Assembly: GCA_963734055.1 (NCBI GenBank)
Contig: CAVTFQ010000007.1
Coordinates: 682,001 to 746,000, forward strand
Direction: 5' to 3'
Length of the DNA: 64,000 bases
DNA from: CAIWHR01 sp963734055
GTDB lineage: Bacteria > Pseudomonadota > Gammaproteobacteria > Burkholderiales > Casimicrobiaceae
Made by a program: the position numbers and the translations under genes. Below are positions 34,346-41,504 of the stretch, piece after piece (the stretch's first letter is position 1; each line of letters opens with the position of its first letter). The notes under the pieces were generated by a model. That model made no database searches. It was not told the origin of the DNA and saw only the letters and a list, made by a program, of their open reading frames with translations.

Positions 34346-34996
34346 ATGCCGCTCCCCCTGTTCCGACTCGCGCCCGCCGCGCAACGCGAATGGCTGATCA
34401 CTGCGCTGTCGCGACCGGCCCCGCCCACCGCGCGCAATCTGTCCGACGGCTTCCGCCTGCCCGGACGCGAGGGAACACCGACGCCCGCCGCGGTGCTGGT
34501 CCCGCTCGTCAACCGACCGGAAGGCTTGCACGTGCTGTTCACGGAGCGCAGCGCCGAATTGCCCGACCATCCCGGACAGATCAGCTTCCCGGGCGGCCGC
34601 GTCGACCCCGACGACGCCTCGATCGACGCTGCGGCGCTGCGCGAAGCGGCCGAGGAAGTGGGACTGCCATCCGCCCAGGTGTCGGTGCTCGGACGGCTCT
34701 CGGACTACGAGACCGTGACCGGCTATCGCGTGACGCCGGTCGTCGGCTGGGTCGAGCTGCCGCTCGCGCTCGTGCCGGATCCGGTCGAGGTGGCCGATGT
34801 GTTCGAGGTCCCGCTCGCCTTCCTCATGGATCCCGCGAATCAGCAGCGCCATTTCCGGATGCTGGGCGCGCTGCGCCGGGACTTCTGGGCGATTCCCTAC
34901 GGCGACCGCTTCATCTGGGGCGCAACGGCAGCGATGCTTCTGATCCTCGACCGGACGCTGCGCGCCTCAGGCGAGCCGGGGCATAGTGGCCTGTAA
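34346..34996 (+). CDS. Nudix hydrolase, CoA pyrophosphatase-like
   Basis: A 216-residue Nudix protein similar to the CoA diphosphatase group (NudL/YeaB). The Nudix box runs GGRVDPDD...AALREAAEEVGLP, with the catalytic REAAEE intact. It is preceded by the CoA-type motif LFTERSAELPDHPGQISFPG. The stop codon TAA (34994-34996) lies inside the left repeat of palindromic element 2, so the last residues (HSGL) come from the element. Confidence 0.88.
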   Translation: MPLPLFRLAPAAQREWLITALSRPAPPTARNLSDGFRLPGREGTPTPAAVLVPLVNRPEGLHVLFTERSAELPDHPGQISFPGGRVDPDDASIDAAALREAAEEVGLPSAQVSVLGRLSDYETVTGYRVTPVVGWVELPLALVPDPVEVADVFEVPLAFLMDPANQQRHFRMLGALRRDFWAIPYGDRFIWGATAAMLLILDRTLRASGEPGHSGL

Positions 34997-35157
34997 CGGG
35001 GGAAGCGGTAGTGAACGGATGTGCCATGGCGCCGCTCTTCGCGCCGAGTGCAAGGCGCCGTTGCGAAGCCCTGGTCGAGCCCCTTGCGAGCAAGGGCAAC
35101 GAAGCCATCGGCGCGAAGAGCAAGCCGGACACTATCGATTCCCCCGTTACCGGCCAC
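34986..35157. mobile_element. Palindromic MITE-like element 2 (Nudix-lipoprotein)
   Basis: A 172-bp insert with 28-bp terminal inverted repeats (34986-35013 and 35130-35157, 25 of 28 matching; starts GTGGCCTGTAACGG). It has a perfect internal 14-bp inverted repeat (GCTCTTCGCGCCGA at 35034-35047 with 35108-35121). It is flanked by TA on both sides (34984-34985 and 35158-35159), as expected for a TA target duplication. Its ends supply the stop codons of both neighbours: TAA for the Nudix gene and TAG for the convergent lipoprotein gene. No coding capacity. Confidence 0.8.
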
Positions 35158-35564
35158 TAGTTGACGTTGATCAGTCCGCCCATCGGCGGCCCTGCCTTCG
35201 GCCGGTCGGCAGGAAGGTTGGCGATGATGCAGTCGATCGAGCGGTTGGTCGTCGCGCCCGCGCCGAAGGAGCCGTTGACCGCGCTCCGGTAGTCGGCCGG
35301 CGTCGAGCGCTGGTAGTAGAGTTGCGACGTGACGTCGAAGAAATAGTCGTAGTTGTCTCCATACACGCCCGGATGCTGCAGCCGGTAGGTCATGTCGTAG
35401 CTGCCGATCATCAGCGGCTTGCAGGCCACGGCGATCTGGTTGAGGTAGTCGTTGAACCCGGTCGCCTGTTTGTTGGTCACCGCCTCGGGCGCGCAGCCCG
35501 CGAATGCGGCCAGTGCGACGAGTGCGAGCGCGGCCGGCCGCAGTGAGGGGGCTTCGTGTTTCAT
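35157..35564 (-). CDS. Hypothetical lipoprotein
   Basis: A 135-residue predicted lipoprotein. The signal peptide ends in the lipobox LAAFAGC (Cys about residue 24). The mature part has YLNQIAVACKPLMIGSYDMT, GVYGDNYDYFFDVTSQLYYQ and DCIIANLP; no family was recognised. ATG 35564 was chosen for its GGAGGAT ribosome-binding site. Its stop TAG (35157-35159) is formed by the right end of palindromic element 2, so the C-terminus GGLINVN may differ in strains lacking the element. It is followed upstream on the same strand by a DUF1254 lipoprotein 40 bp away. Confidence 0.75.
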   Translation of the reverse strand: MKHEAPSLRPAALALVALAAFAGCAPEAVTNKQATGFNDYLNQIAVACKPLMIGSYDMTYRLQHPGVYGDNYDYFFDVTSQLYYQRSTPADYRSAVNGSFGAGATTNRSIDCIIANLPADRPKAGPPMGGLINVN

Positions 35565-35604
35565 CGCCAATCCTCCGTGATAGCGAATCTCCAACCTCGT
35601 GGCG

Positions 35605-37083
35605 CTACTTCGCCGCCACGATCGCCGGCGGCTTCCACGTCCCTTCGCCGGGCGGCAGCACCGAGGGCGGCTCCTTCTTCGGCCAGTAGAGCCGCATCAC
35701 CAGGTAGATGGGGCCGTTGGGCGCGGGCAGCCAATTGGACTCTCTCGCCTTGCCGGGCGAGTCCTTCTGGATGTAGAGCGTGAGCGAGCCATCCGGGTTC
35801 TTCTTCATTTGCGGCAGCATCGGCGAATTGACGAGATAGCGATTGATCGGGTTTTCGATCAGGAGTTGCGTCTTGCCGTCGTACATCGTCACCGACCAGA
35901 ACGCGTTGACCGGCGGGAACTGATCCTTGGCGAACGTGAGCGTGTAGTCGTGCTTGCTGCCGTCGAGCGGCTGGCCATTGCCATCGGTTTTCGCCAACGG
36001 ATACATGGCCTCGACCGCATCGTTGCCGTAGATGCCGGCGAGCGCTGCTCCCGCGCGCAGCAGATAATTGCCGTTGTAGAACGCGCGGTCGCCGAAGGCC
36101 GAACCCACACGCCAGCCATTGATGTCCTTCCCGATCTCGTCGCGCTGCTTCTCGATCTTGCCGTAACCCTCCTTGACGGCGAGACCGACGGCAGCCTTGT
36201 GCTCCAGCGAGAGATCCTTGAAGTCGAACTTCTTCCCCGGCCCGATTCCGATGCTCGCAAACTTCGCGCGCAACTGCCTTTCCTGTGGCACTTCGGGACA
36301 GAATTGCAGCAGGAAGTCGAGGTAGCCCGCGAAATCGGCCTTGAAGGCGTCGTCTGTGAACTTCGGCCAATTCGGTGCCGGCGCGGCCGCGGGCGCCGGC
36401 TTCCCAAGGAACGCCGACAGCGGCTGGACCTTATAGCCCGCCTGGATCTTATGGACGTTGTCGATGTCATTCGCGTTGAAGAGTTGCGTTCGATAGATGA
36501 TGAGACCGAACTGCGTTTCGAACCGGAACGTCTTCTTGATGCCCGGCGGTGCCTCCCCCTTGAACTCGGGGCCCGCCACCATGTAGCAACCTGCATCGCT
36601 TCCGGTCGCGCGGCTGCCGATGTAGCCGACGTTGAACGAATACATGTCGGTGAGCTGCACCGAGTAGTACCGCTTCTTGTCGACAGCGGGTACGCACAGC
36701 ACGAGCGGCTCGATGCGCAGATCCGCCTGGATCATCGAGTACGGCGTATCGCTGTTGGGCGTGACGATGGCCGTGTCCTTCGGCGTGAAGACCTTCGAGT
36801 CGTTCCAGATTTCGTTGAATCCGGCCTTGTACTGGCTCGATGCCTTGTCGATGTTGAACTCGTACATCGCCTTGTACGCCGCGATCAGGGGGAAGCCGTA
36901 GATGTAAGCCTCCTCGGCGATGCCCTTGGTCTCGGCGATGCCCGGGGCAGCGGTGCCTTGGGCCTCATCCTTCTTCTCCGCCTTGGCGATCGCGTCGTCC
37001 TTCTTGCTGCAGCCCGCGACGAATGCCGCCATCGCCACGCAAAGAATGGCCACATTCATCCGCTCTGTTGCCAGCACCCTCAT
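35605..37083 (-). CDS. DUF1254/DUF1214 domain lipoprotein
   Basis: A 492-residue predicted lipoprotein with lipobox VAGC (MAAFVAGCSKKDD). The DUF1254 domain (about 60-190: AEEAYIYGFPLIAAYKAMY, VTPNSDTPYSMIQADLRIEP) is followed by the C-terminal DUF1214 domain (about 370-480: PPVNAFWSVTMYDGKTQLLI, YIQKDSPGKARESNWLPAP). Proteins of this type are envelope-located and of unknown function. ATG 37083 was chosen because GGGAG lies 9 bp upstream; an inner ATG at 37059 is possible. It is probably co-transcribed with the downstream small lipoprotein. Confidence 0.88.
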   Translation of the reverse strand: MRVLATERMNVAILCVAMAAFVAGCSKKDDAIAKAEKKDEAQGTAAPGIAETKGIAEEAYIYGFPLIAAYKAMYEFNIDKASSQYKAGFNEIWNDSKVFTPKDTAIVTPNSDTPYSMIQADLRIEPLVLCVPAVDKKRYYSVQLTDMYSFNVGYIGSRATGSDAGCYMVAGPEFKGEAPPGIKKTFRFETQFGLIIYRTQLFNANDIDNVHKIQAGYKVQPLSAFLGKPAPAAAPAPNWPKFTDDAFKADFAGYLDFLLQFCPEVPQERQLRAKFASIGIGPGKKFDFKDLSLEHKAAVGLAVKEGYGKIEKQRDEIGKDINGWRVGSAFGDRAFYNGNYLLRAGAALAGIYGNDAVEAMYPLAKTDGNGQPLDGSKHDYTLTFAKDQFPPVNAFWSVTMYDGKTQLLIENPINRYLVNSPMLPQMKKNPDGSLTLYIQKDSPGKARESNWLPAPNGPIYLVMRLYWPKKEPPSVLPPGEGTWKPPAIVAAK

Positions 37084-37178
37084 ACACGCTCCCATGGTCA
37101 ACCGTTGCCAGGAAGAGGCGGATTCTTGCACAAGTCTCGCGACGATGCGTTACCGCGAAATGCGCTAGTCTTCGCAGG

Positions 37179-38030
37179 ATGAAACCCGATCGCCAAGAGA
37201 GGCACTTCCGCAGCCTGTCACCGCGCGGCTTCCACCGCGTCGTCTACGATGAATGGGGCGATCCCGGGAATCCGAACGTCGTCGTCTGCGTTCACGGCGT
37301 CGGCCGCAACGCGCGCGACTTCGACGAGCTCGCCGCGGCGCTCGCCCCGACCCATCGCACGCTCTCGGTCGACATGCCCGGCCGCGGGCGCAGCGACTGG
37401 CTCGCCGATCCGGGCGACTACGTGTTCCCGACGTACCTCACGGTCCTGACCGCGCTGCTCGCGAAGAGCGGCGCGGAGACGGTCGGCTGGGTGGGAACGT
37501 CGATGGGCGGCCTCCTCGGCATGCTCGTCGCGGCGCAGCCGGGCACGCCGGTCGCGCGGCTCGTCGTCAACGACGTCGGACCGACGATCGGACCCGCGGC
37601 GCTCGAGCGGATCCGCGGCTATCTCGGCACCGATCCCACGTTCGCCACCTATGCCGAGATCGCGCAGTACATCCGCGTGATCTCGGCGCCGTTCGGCCGC
37701 CTCACCGACGCGCAGTGGGAGCATCTGACGCGGAGCAACGTCCGCGTGCGGCCGGACGGCCGCTGGGGACTCGTCTACGATCCCGGCATCGCGGTGCCGT
37801 TCCGCGCGACCCCCGCGCCCCCCGACCTGTGGCCCGTGTGGGATGCAATCCGCTGCCCCACACTGGTGCTGCACGGCCGCGAGTCCGACCTCCTCTCGGC
37901 CGAAACCGCAGCCCAGATGGCCACGCGCGGCCCGAAGGCCGCGCTCGTCGAGTTCGATGGCGTCGGCCACGCGCCGATGCTTCTGTCCGCCGACCAGATC
38001 GACCCCGTCATCCGGTTTCTCCGCGGGTGA
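37179..38030 (+). CDS. Alpha/beta hydrolase
   Basis: A 283-residue hydrolase. The oxyanion region is CVHGVGRNARDFDELA. The nucleophile elbow is WVGTSMGGLLG (Ser about 113), the acid is Asp in LHGRESDLL, and the His is in GVGHAPML. There is no signal peptide. The fold fits esterases or C-C hydrolases; the substrate is not predictable. It is divergent from the DUF1254 lipoprotein, with 95 bp between starts. Confidence 0.85.
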   Translation: MKPDRQERHFRSLSPRGFHRVVYDEWGDPGNPNVVVCVHGVGRNARDFDELAAALAPTHRTLSVDMPGRGRSDWLADPGDYVFPTYLTVLTALLAKSGAETVGWVGTSMGGLLGMLVAAQPGTPVARLVVNDVGPTIGPAALERIRGYLGTDPTFATYAEIAQYIRVISAPFGRLTDAQWEHLTRSNVRVRPDGRWGLVYDPGIAVPFRATPAPPDLWPVWDAIRCPTLVLHGRESDLLSAETAAQMATRGPKAALVEFDGVGHAPMLLSADQIDPVIRFLRG

Positions 38031-38136
38031 CCGCCGGTCACGGTGGCGGGGATCTTGCTTCCGATTTTGCCCGGACGCCGCGAATCGCCGCCCCGATCCC
38101 TTACAATCAACGTGGCCAGCCGCTGATCGACCACGA

Positions 38137-39681
38137 ATGCCCCTCAATCTCAGCCTGCCGCCGATCGACCCGCGGCCGGCGAATCCCCCCGAAACCCGTC
38201 CCGCCAAAGTCTTCCCCTGGCTCGACGAGAACCTCGCCCGCGACCCGGTCGAGGCCGCCCGGGTCATCGGCGACTCGCTCGCGGCGATCAACCGTGTCGG
38301 CCTCGGCGACTCGAAGCGGCTCGAGCTCACCGAGCGCTACTGGGCGACCGCCGGCACGCTGTGGCCACTGCTCGAGAAGCAGTTCTCCAAAGCTTCGCAT
38401 CCGCTGACCGGCGAGGCGCTCGAGGCGGCGAAGGCCGCGCTGACGCTCGCGAACGAGCTCTCGGTCGCCTACAAGCGCCTGCTGCTGCACGAGTCGGAGC
38501 GACGGATTCTGCTCTCGGGCAACCGGCTGCTCGTCGCGCTCCTCCACCGAAGCCTCCAATGCGTCGCGCGGGTCCTGATCAACAGCTATCTGTCCTATTC
38601 GCCGGTGCCGGCGAAGACCTGGCTCGACGCGCACGCCGTGTACGCGTTCGCGCGCGAGCGCGGTCTGCACCAGAATGCGATCGCGCAGGACCAGCCCGAG
38701 ATGACGCCGGAGCGCGTCTATCTCCAGGCGCTGCTCCTCGCGCTCGCCAATCCCTACGGCTTCCTCCCGGGCCAGCTCAACACCGTCGTCCGTTACCTGC
38801 AGGAGTTCTGCCACTGGGCGAAGCTCACCGACGTCGCCCCGGTGCACAGGATGGCGAAGGCGGTTGCGATCGTTCCCGCGGGCCACGACTTTCCGCCGTT
38901 CTCGGCGAACAAGGGCGGCTCGATCGACGGTTCGAAGATCTTTCTCCTCACCTTCGACCTCGCGTTCCAGCTCCAGGAGCAGCTGCGCGCGCTCGAGGGC
39001 GGCGGCGAGGTTCCGAGCGGCATCGCGAAGGATCCGGCCGGGCGCCTCCAGTACGCGGCGCTGCTCAAGCGACTCTTGCGGCAATGGGCGATCCCGCCGG
39101 CGCGCCAGTTCAACCGGCTGCCCTCGCGCGCTCGGGTCGTCATGTGCGCTGGGCTTTCGGGCGTCTGGCAGTACAGCCGTGGCGTGCACGCGGGCGTCGC
39201 ACAGGCGCCGACCCGGCTGCCTCCGCTCACGTCGTGCCAGGTGATCAACCACACGCCCGCGGGCTACGCGCTGCGCCATATCGATCCCAACCCGCCCGCG
39301 CTCCGGATCGGGGATCTGATCGCGCTGCGCGTCGAGGGCCGCACGGGACTGCAGGTCGCGATGGTGCGGTGGTTCCGCAATACGCTCAAGGGCAGCGGGC
39401 TCGAGTTCGGCTGCGAGCTGCTGTCCGACAGTCCCGAGGCCGCGGCAGCCGCAAACGAGGACGCCGTCGAGGACAATCTCGCGCCGGTCGTCGTGCTGCC
39501 CGAGGATGGCGCCGTGCCCGGCCCGGACTCACCGCCTCAGATTCTGGTGCCTGCCGGCGCGTTCCAGGTCGAGCAGGGCATCTCGCTCAGGCGGGGCGCC
39601 GAGACGGGCTTTGCCGTCCTCCTCAAGCTGGTCGAGCAGGGCCCCGGCTTCGAGCTCTACGACTTCGCGCCGGTCGTCTAG
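38137..39681 (+). CDS. PilZ-like cyclic-di-GMP-binding protein (putative)
   Basis: A 514-residue cytoplasmic protein. The long N-terminal part (about 1-330) is helical with no recognised domain (ARVIGDSLAAINRVGLGDSK, HRSLQCVARVLINSYLSYSP, NPYGFLPGQLNTVVRYLQEF). The C-terminal part (about 330-450) resembles a PilZ fold: RLPSRARVVMCAG supplies an Arg-rich stretch, and CQVINHTPAGYALRHIDP resembles the (D/N)xSxxG motif with Thr in the Ser place. Similar long proteins in Betaproteobacteria are annotated as c-di-GMP binding, but binding is unproven here. A TACAAT box (38102-38107) lies 30 bp upstream with a weak -35. Confidence 0.65.
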   Translation: MPLNLSLPPIDPRPANPPETRPAKVFPWLDENLARDPVEAARVIGDSLAAINRVGLGDSKRLELTERYWATAGTLWPLLEKQFSKASHPLTGEALEAAKAALTLANELSVAYKRLLLHESERRILLSGNRLLVALLHRSLQCVARVLINSYLSYSPVPAKTWLDAHAVYAFARERGLHQNAIAQDQPEMTPERVYLQALLLALANPYGFLPGQLNTVVRYLQEFCHWAKLTDVAPVHRMAKAVAIVPAGHDFPPFSANKGGSIDGSKIFLLTFDLAFQLQEQLRALEGGGEVPSGIAKDPAGRLQYAALLKRLLRQWAIPPARQFNRLPSRARVVMCAGLSGVWQYSRGVHAGVAQAPTRLPPLTSCQVINHTPAGYALRHIDPNPPALRIGDLIALRVEGRTGLQVAMVRWFRNTLKGSGLEFGCELLSDSPEAAAAANEDAVEDNLAPVVVLPEDGAVPGPDSPPQILVPAGAFQVEQGISLRRGAETGFAVLLKLVEQGPGFELYDFAPVV

Positions 39682-39711
39682 CCTCGCAGCTCGGGAGCCA
39701 GCGCATCCGCC

Positions 39712-40038
39712 GTGAGACCCGGAAGCCCCGTCTTCGCGCTCGCCGTCGCGCTCACGGTGCTGCTCGTACTGTGGGAGACGGTCCTTGCCCCGTTGCGACC
39801 GGGCGGATCCTGGCTCGCGCTGAAGGCGCTGCCGCTCGCGCTGCTCCTGCCCGGACTTGCCTCGGGACGCGTCCGTGCCCGGCAATGGGCGTCGCTGCTC
39901 CTGCCATTCTATTGCGCGGAAGGGCTCGTGCGCGCGCTCACCGAACCAGGGCGCCACGGCGTCGTCGCGGCGGGCGCGAGCCTGCTCGCGGCGGCGACCT
40001 TCGTCGTGCTCCTGCGCTCGTTCCGCCGCGCGCGATAA
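39712..40038 (+). CDS. DUF2069 membrane protein
   Basis: A 108-residue inner-membrane protein with about three to four hydrophobic segments (7-27, 33-50, 60-75 and 84-102). It contains the family-like PLALLLPGLASGRVRARQWASLL and CAEGLVRALTEPG. The GTG start at 39712 is the only reasonable one. Function unknown. It converges on ispH with 2 bp between the stop codons. Confidence 0.8.
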   Translation: MRPGSPVFALAVALTVLLVLWETVLAPLRPGGSWLALKALPLALLLPGLASGRVRARQWASLLLPFYCAEGLVRALTEPGRHGVVAAGASLLAAATFVVLLRSFRRAR

Positions 40039-40040
40039 CG

Positions 40041-40988
40041 TCAGATCTTCGCCGCCGACGCGTGCGCGGGGGGCAATCCCTTCGGCAGCGGGAACACGAT
40101 GGTCTCGGGCGCGCCCACGAGCTCCCGCACGCTTCCCGCACCGAGCTCGCGCAGGCGGTCGATGACCTCGCGCACCAGGACTTCCGGAGCCGACGCGCCG
40201 GCGGTCACGCCGACCCGCGCCTTGCCCTCGACCCAGCGCGCTTCGAGCTGGTCGGCGCGATCCACCATGTACGCGGCGATGCCGCGGTTCGCGGCGACCT
40301 CGCGCAGACGGTTCGAGTTCGAGCTGTTCGGGCTGCCGACGACGATCACGACGTCGACCTGCGGCGCCATGATCTTCACCGCGTCCTGCCGGTTCTGCGT
40401 CGCATAGCAGATGTCGTCCTTCTTCGGTCCGACGATGCGCGGAAAGCGCCGACGGAGCGCCGCGACGATCGCCGCCGCGTCGTCGACCGACAGCGTGGTC
40501 TGCGTGACGTAGGCGAGATTGTCCGGGTGGGCGACGGCGAGCCCGTCGACGTCTCCAACCGACTCGACGAGCTGGATGCCGTCGGCGCACTGGCCCATCG
40601 TTCCCTCGACTTCGGGATGGCCGCGGTGGCCGATCATCACGATCTCGCGGCCGTGCTCGCGCATCTTCGCGACTTCGACGTGGACCTTGGTGACGAGCGG
40701 GCACGTCGCATCGAAGACGGTCAGCCCGCGCGCCGCCGCCTCGGCGCGCACCGCCTTCGAGACGCCGTGCGCCGAGAACACGACCGTTCCGCCGGCCGGA
40801 ACCTCCGCCAGCTCGTCGACGAAGACCGCTCCCTTCGCCTTCAGGTCGTCGACGACGAACTTGTTGTGCACGACTTCGTGGCGGACGTAGATGGGCGCGC
40901 CGAACTGCGCGAGCGCCTGTTCGACGATCGCGATCGCCCGGTCGACGCCGGCGCAGAAGCCCCGCGGGTTCGCGAGAAGTACGTCCAT
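40041..40988 (-). CDS. ispH: 4-hydroxy-3-methylbut-2-enyl diphosphate reductase
   Basis: Last step of the MEP isoprenoid pathway, using a [4Fe-4S] cluster. The 315-residue protein has the three cluster cysteines (Cys12 in NPRGFCAGVDRAI, Cys in DATCPLVTKVH, Cys in DDICYATQNRQ), substrate His residues in HEVVHN and SAHGV, and the SPNSSNSNRL motif. Its ATG overlaps the lspA stop codon by 1 bp, forming ileS-lspA-ispH as in many proteobacteria. Confidence 0.97.
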   Translation of the reverse strand: MDVLLANPRGFCAGVDRAIAIVEQALAQFGAPIYVRHEVVHNKFVVDDLKAKGAVFVDELAEVPAGGTVVFSAHGVSKAVRAEAAARGLTVFDATCPLVTKVHVEVAKMREHGREIVMIGHRGHPEVEGTMGQCADGIQLVESVGDVDGLAVAHPDNLAYVTQTTLSVDDAAAIVAALRRRFPRIVGPKKDDICYATQNRQDAVKIMAPQVDVVIVVGSPNSSNSNRLREVAANRGIAAYMVDRADQLEARWVEGKARVGVTAGASAPEVLVREVIDRLRELGAGSVRELVGAPETIVFPLPKGLPPAHASAAKI

Positions 40989-41497
40989 CAGCCCTCCTGT
41001 CTCGGCTCGGCCCGCGGCGATGCCGCATGCCGTCCGCGGAAGCTGTCCGCGATCAGCAGCGCGGCGCCGACCGTGATCGCGCTGTCGGCGACGTTGAACG
41101 CCGGCCACGCCCACCGGTCGTAGTGGAACAGCAGGAAGTCGACGACCTTGCCGAGCGTGAGCCGATCGTAGAGATTGCCGAGCGCGCCGCCGAGGATCAG
41201 CGCGAGCCCGGCGCAGTAGAGCGCGCTTCCGCCGCGCCGCAGGAGCCAGGCGATGACGACGGCGGCCGCGACCGCGACCGCCGCGAAGAACCAGCGCTGC
41301 CACCCGTCCGCCCCGGCGAACATGCTGAATGCGGCGCCGGTGTTGAACGTGAGCACGAGACTGAAGAAGCTCGTGAACGAACGCTCCTCGCCGGGGCGGA
41401 ACGCGGCCATCATCGCGGCCTTGGTGGCGTAGTCGGCGACGATGATCGCCGCGCTGACCCAGAGCCAGCGCAAGCCGTGCGCGCGGGGGTTCGCCAT
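40988..41497 (-). CDS. lspA: Lipoprotein signal peptidase (signal peptidase II)
   Basis: A 169-residue four-helix membrane aspartyl protease that cleaves prolipoproteins at the lipobox. The catalytic aspartates are in GNLYDRL and FNVADSAITVG, and FNTGAAFSMF is the conserved loop. It serves the predicted lipoproteins in this window. It lies 7 bp after ileS. Confidence 0.97.
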   Translation of the reverse strand: MANPRAHGLRWLWVSAAIIVADYATKAAMMAAFRPGEERSFTSFFSLVLTFNTGAAFSMFAGADGWQRWFFAAVAVAAAVVIAWLLRRGGSALYCAGLALILGGALGNLYDRLTLGKVVDFLLFHYDRWAWPAFNVADSAITVGAALLIADSFRGRHAASPRAEPRQEG

Positions 41498-41504
41498 CGT
41501 CGGC

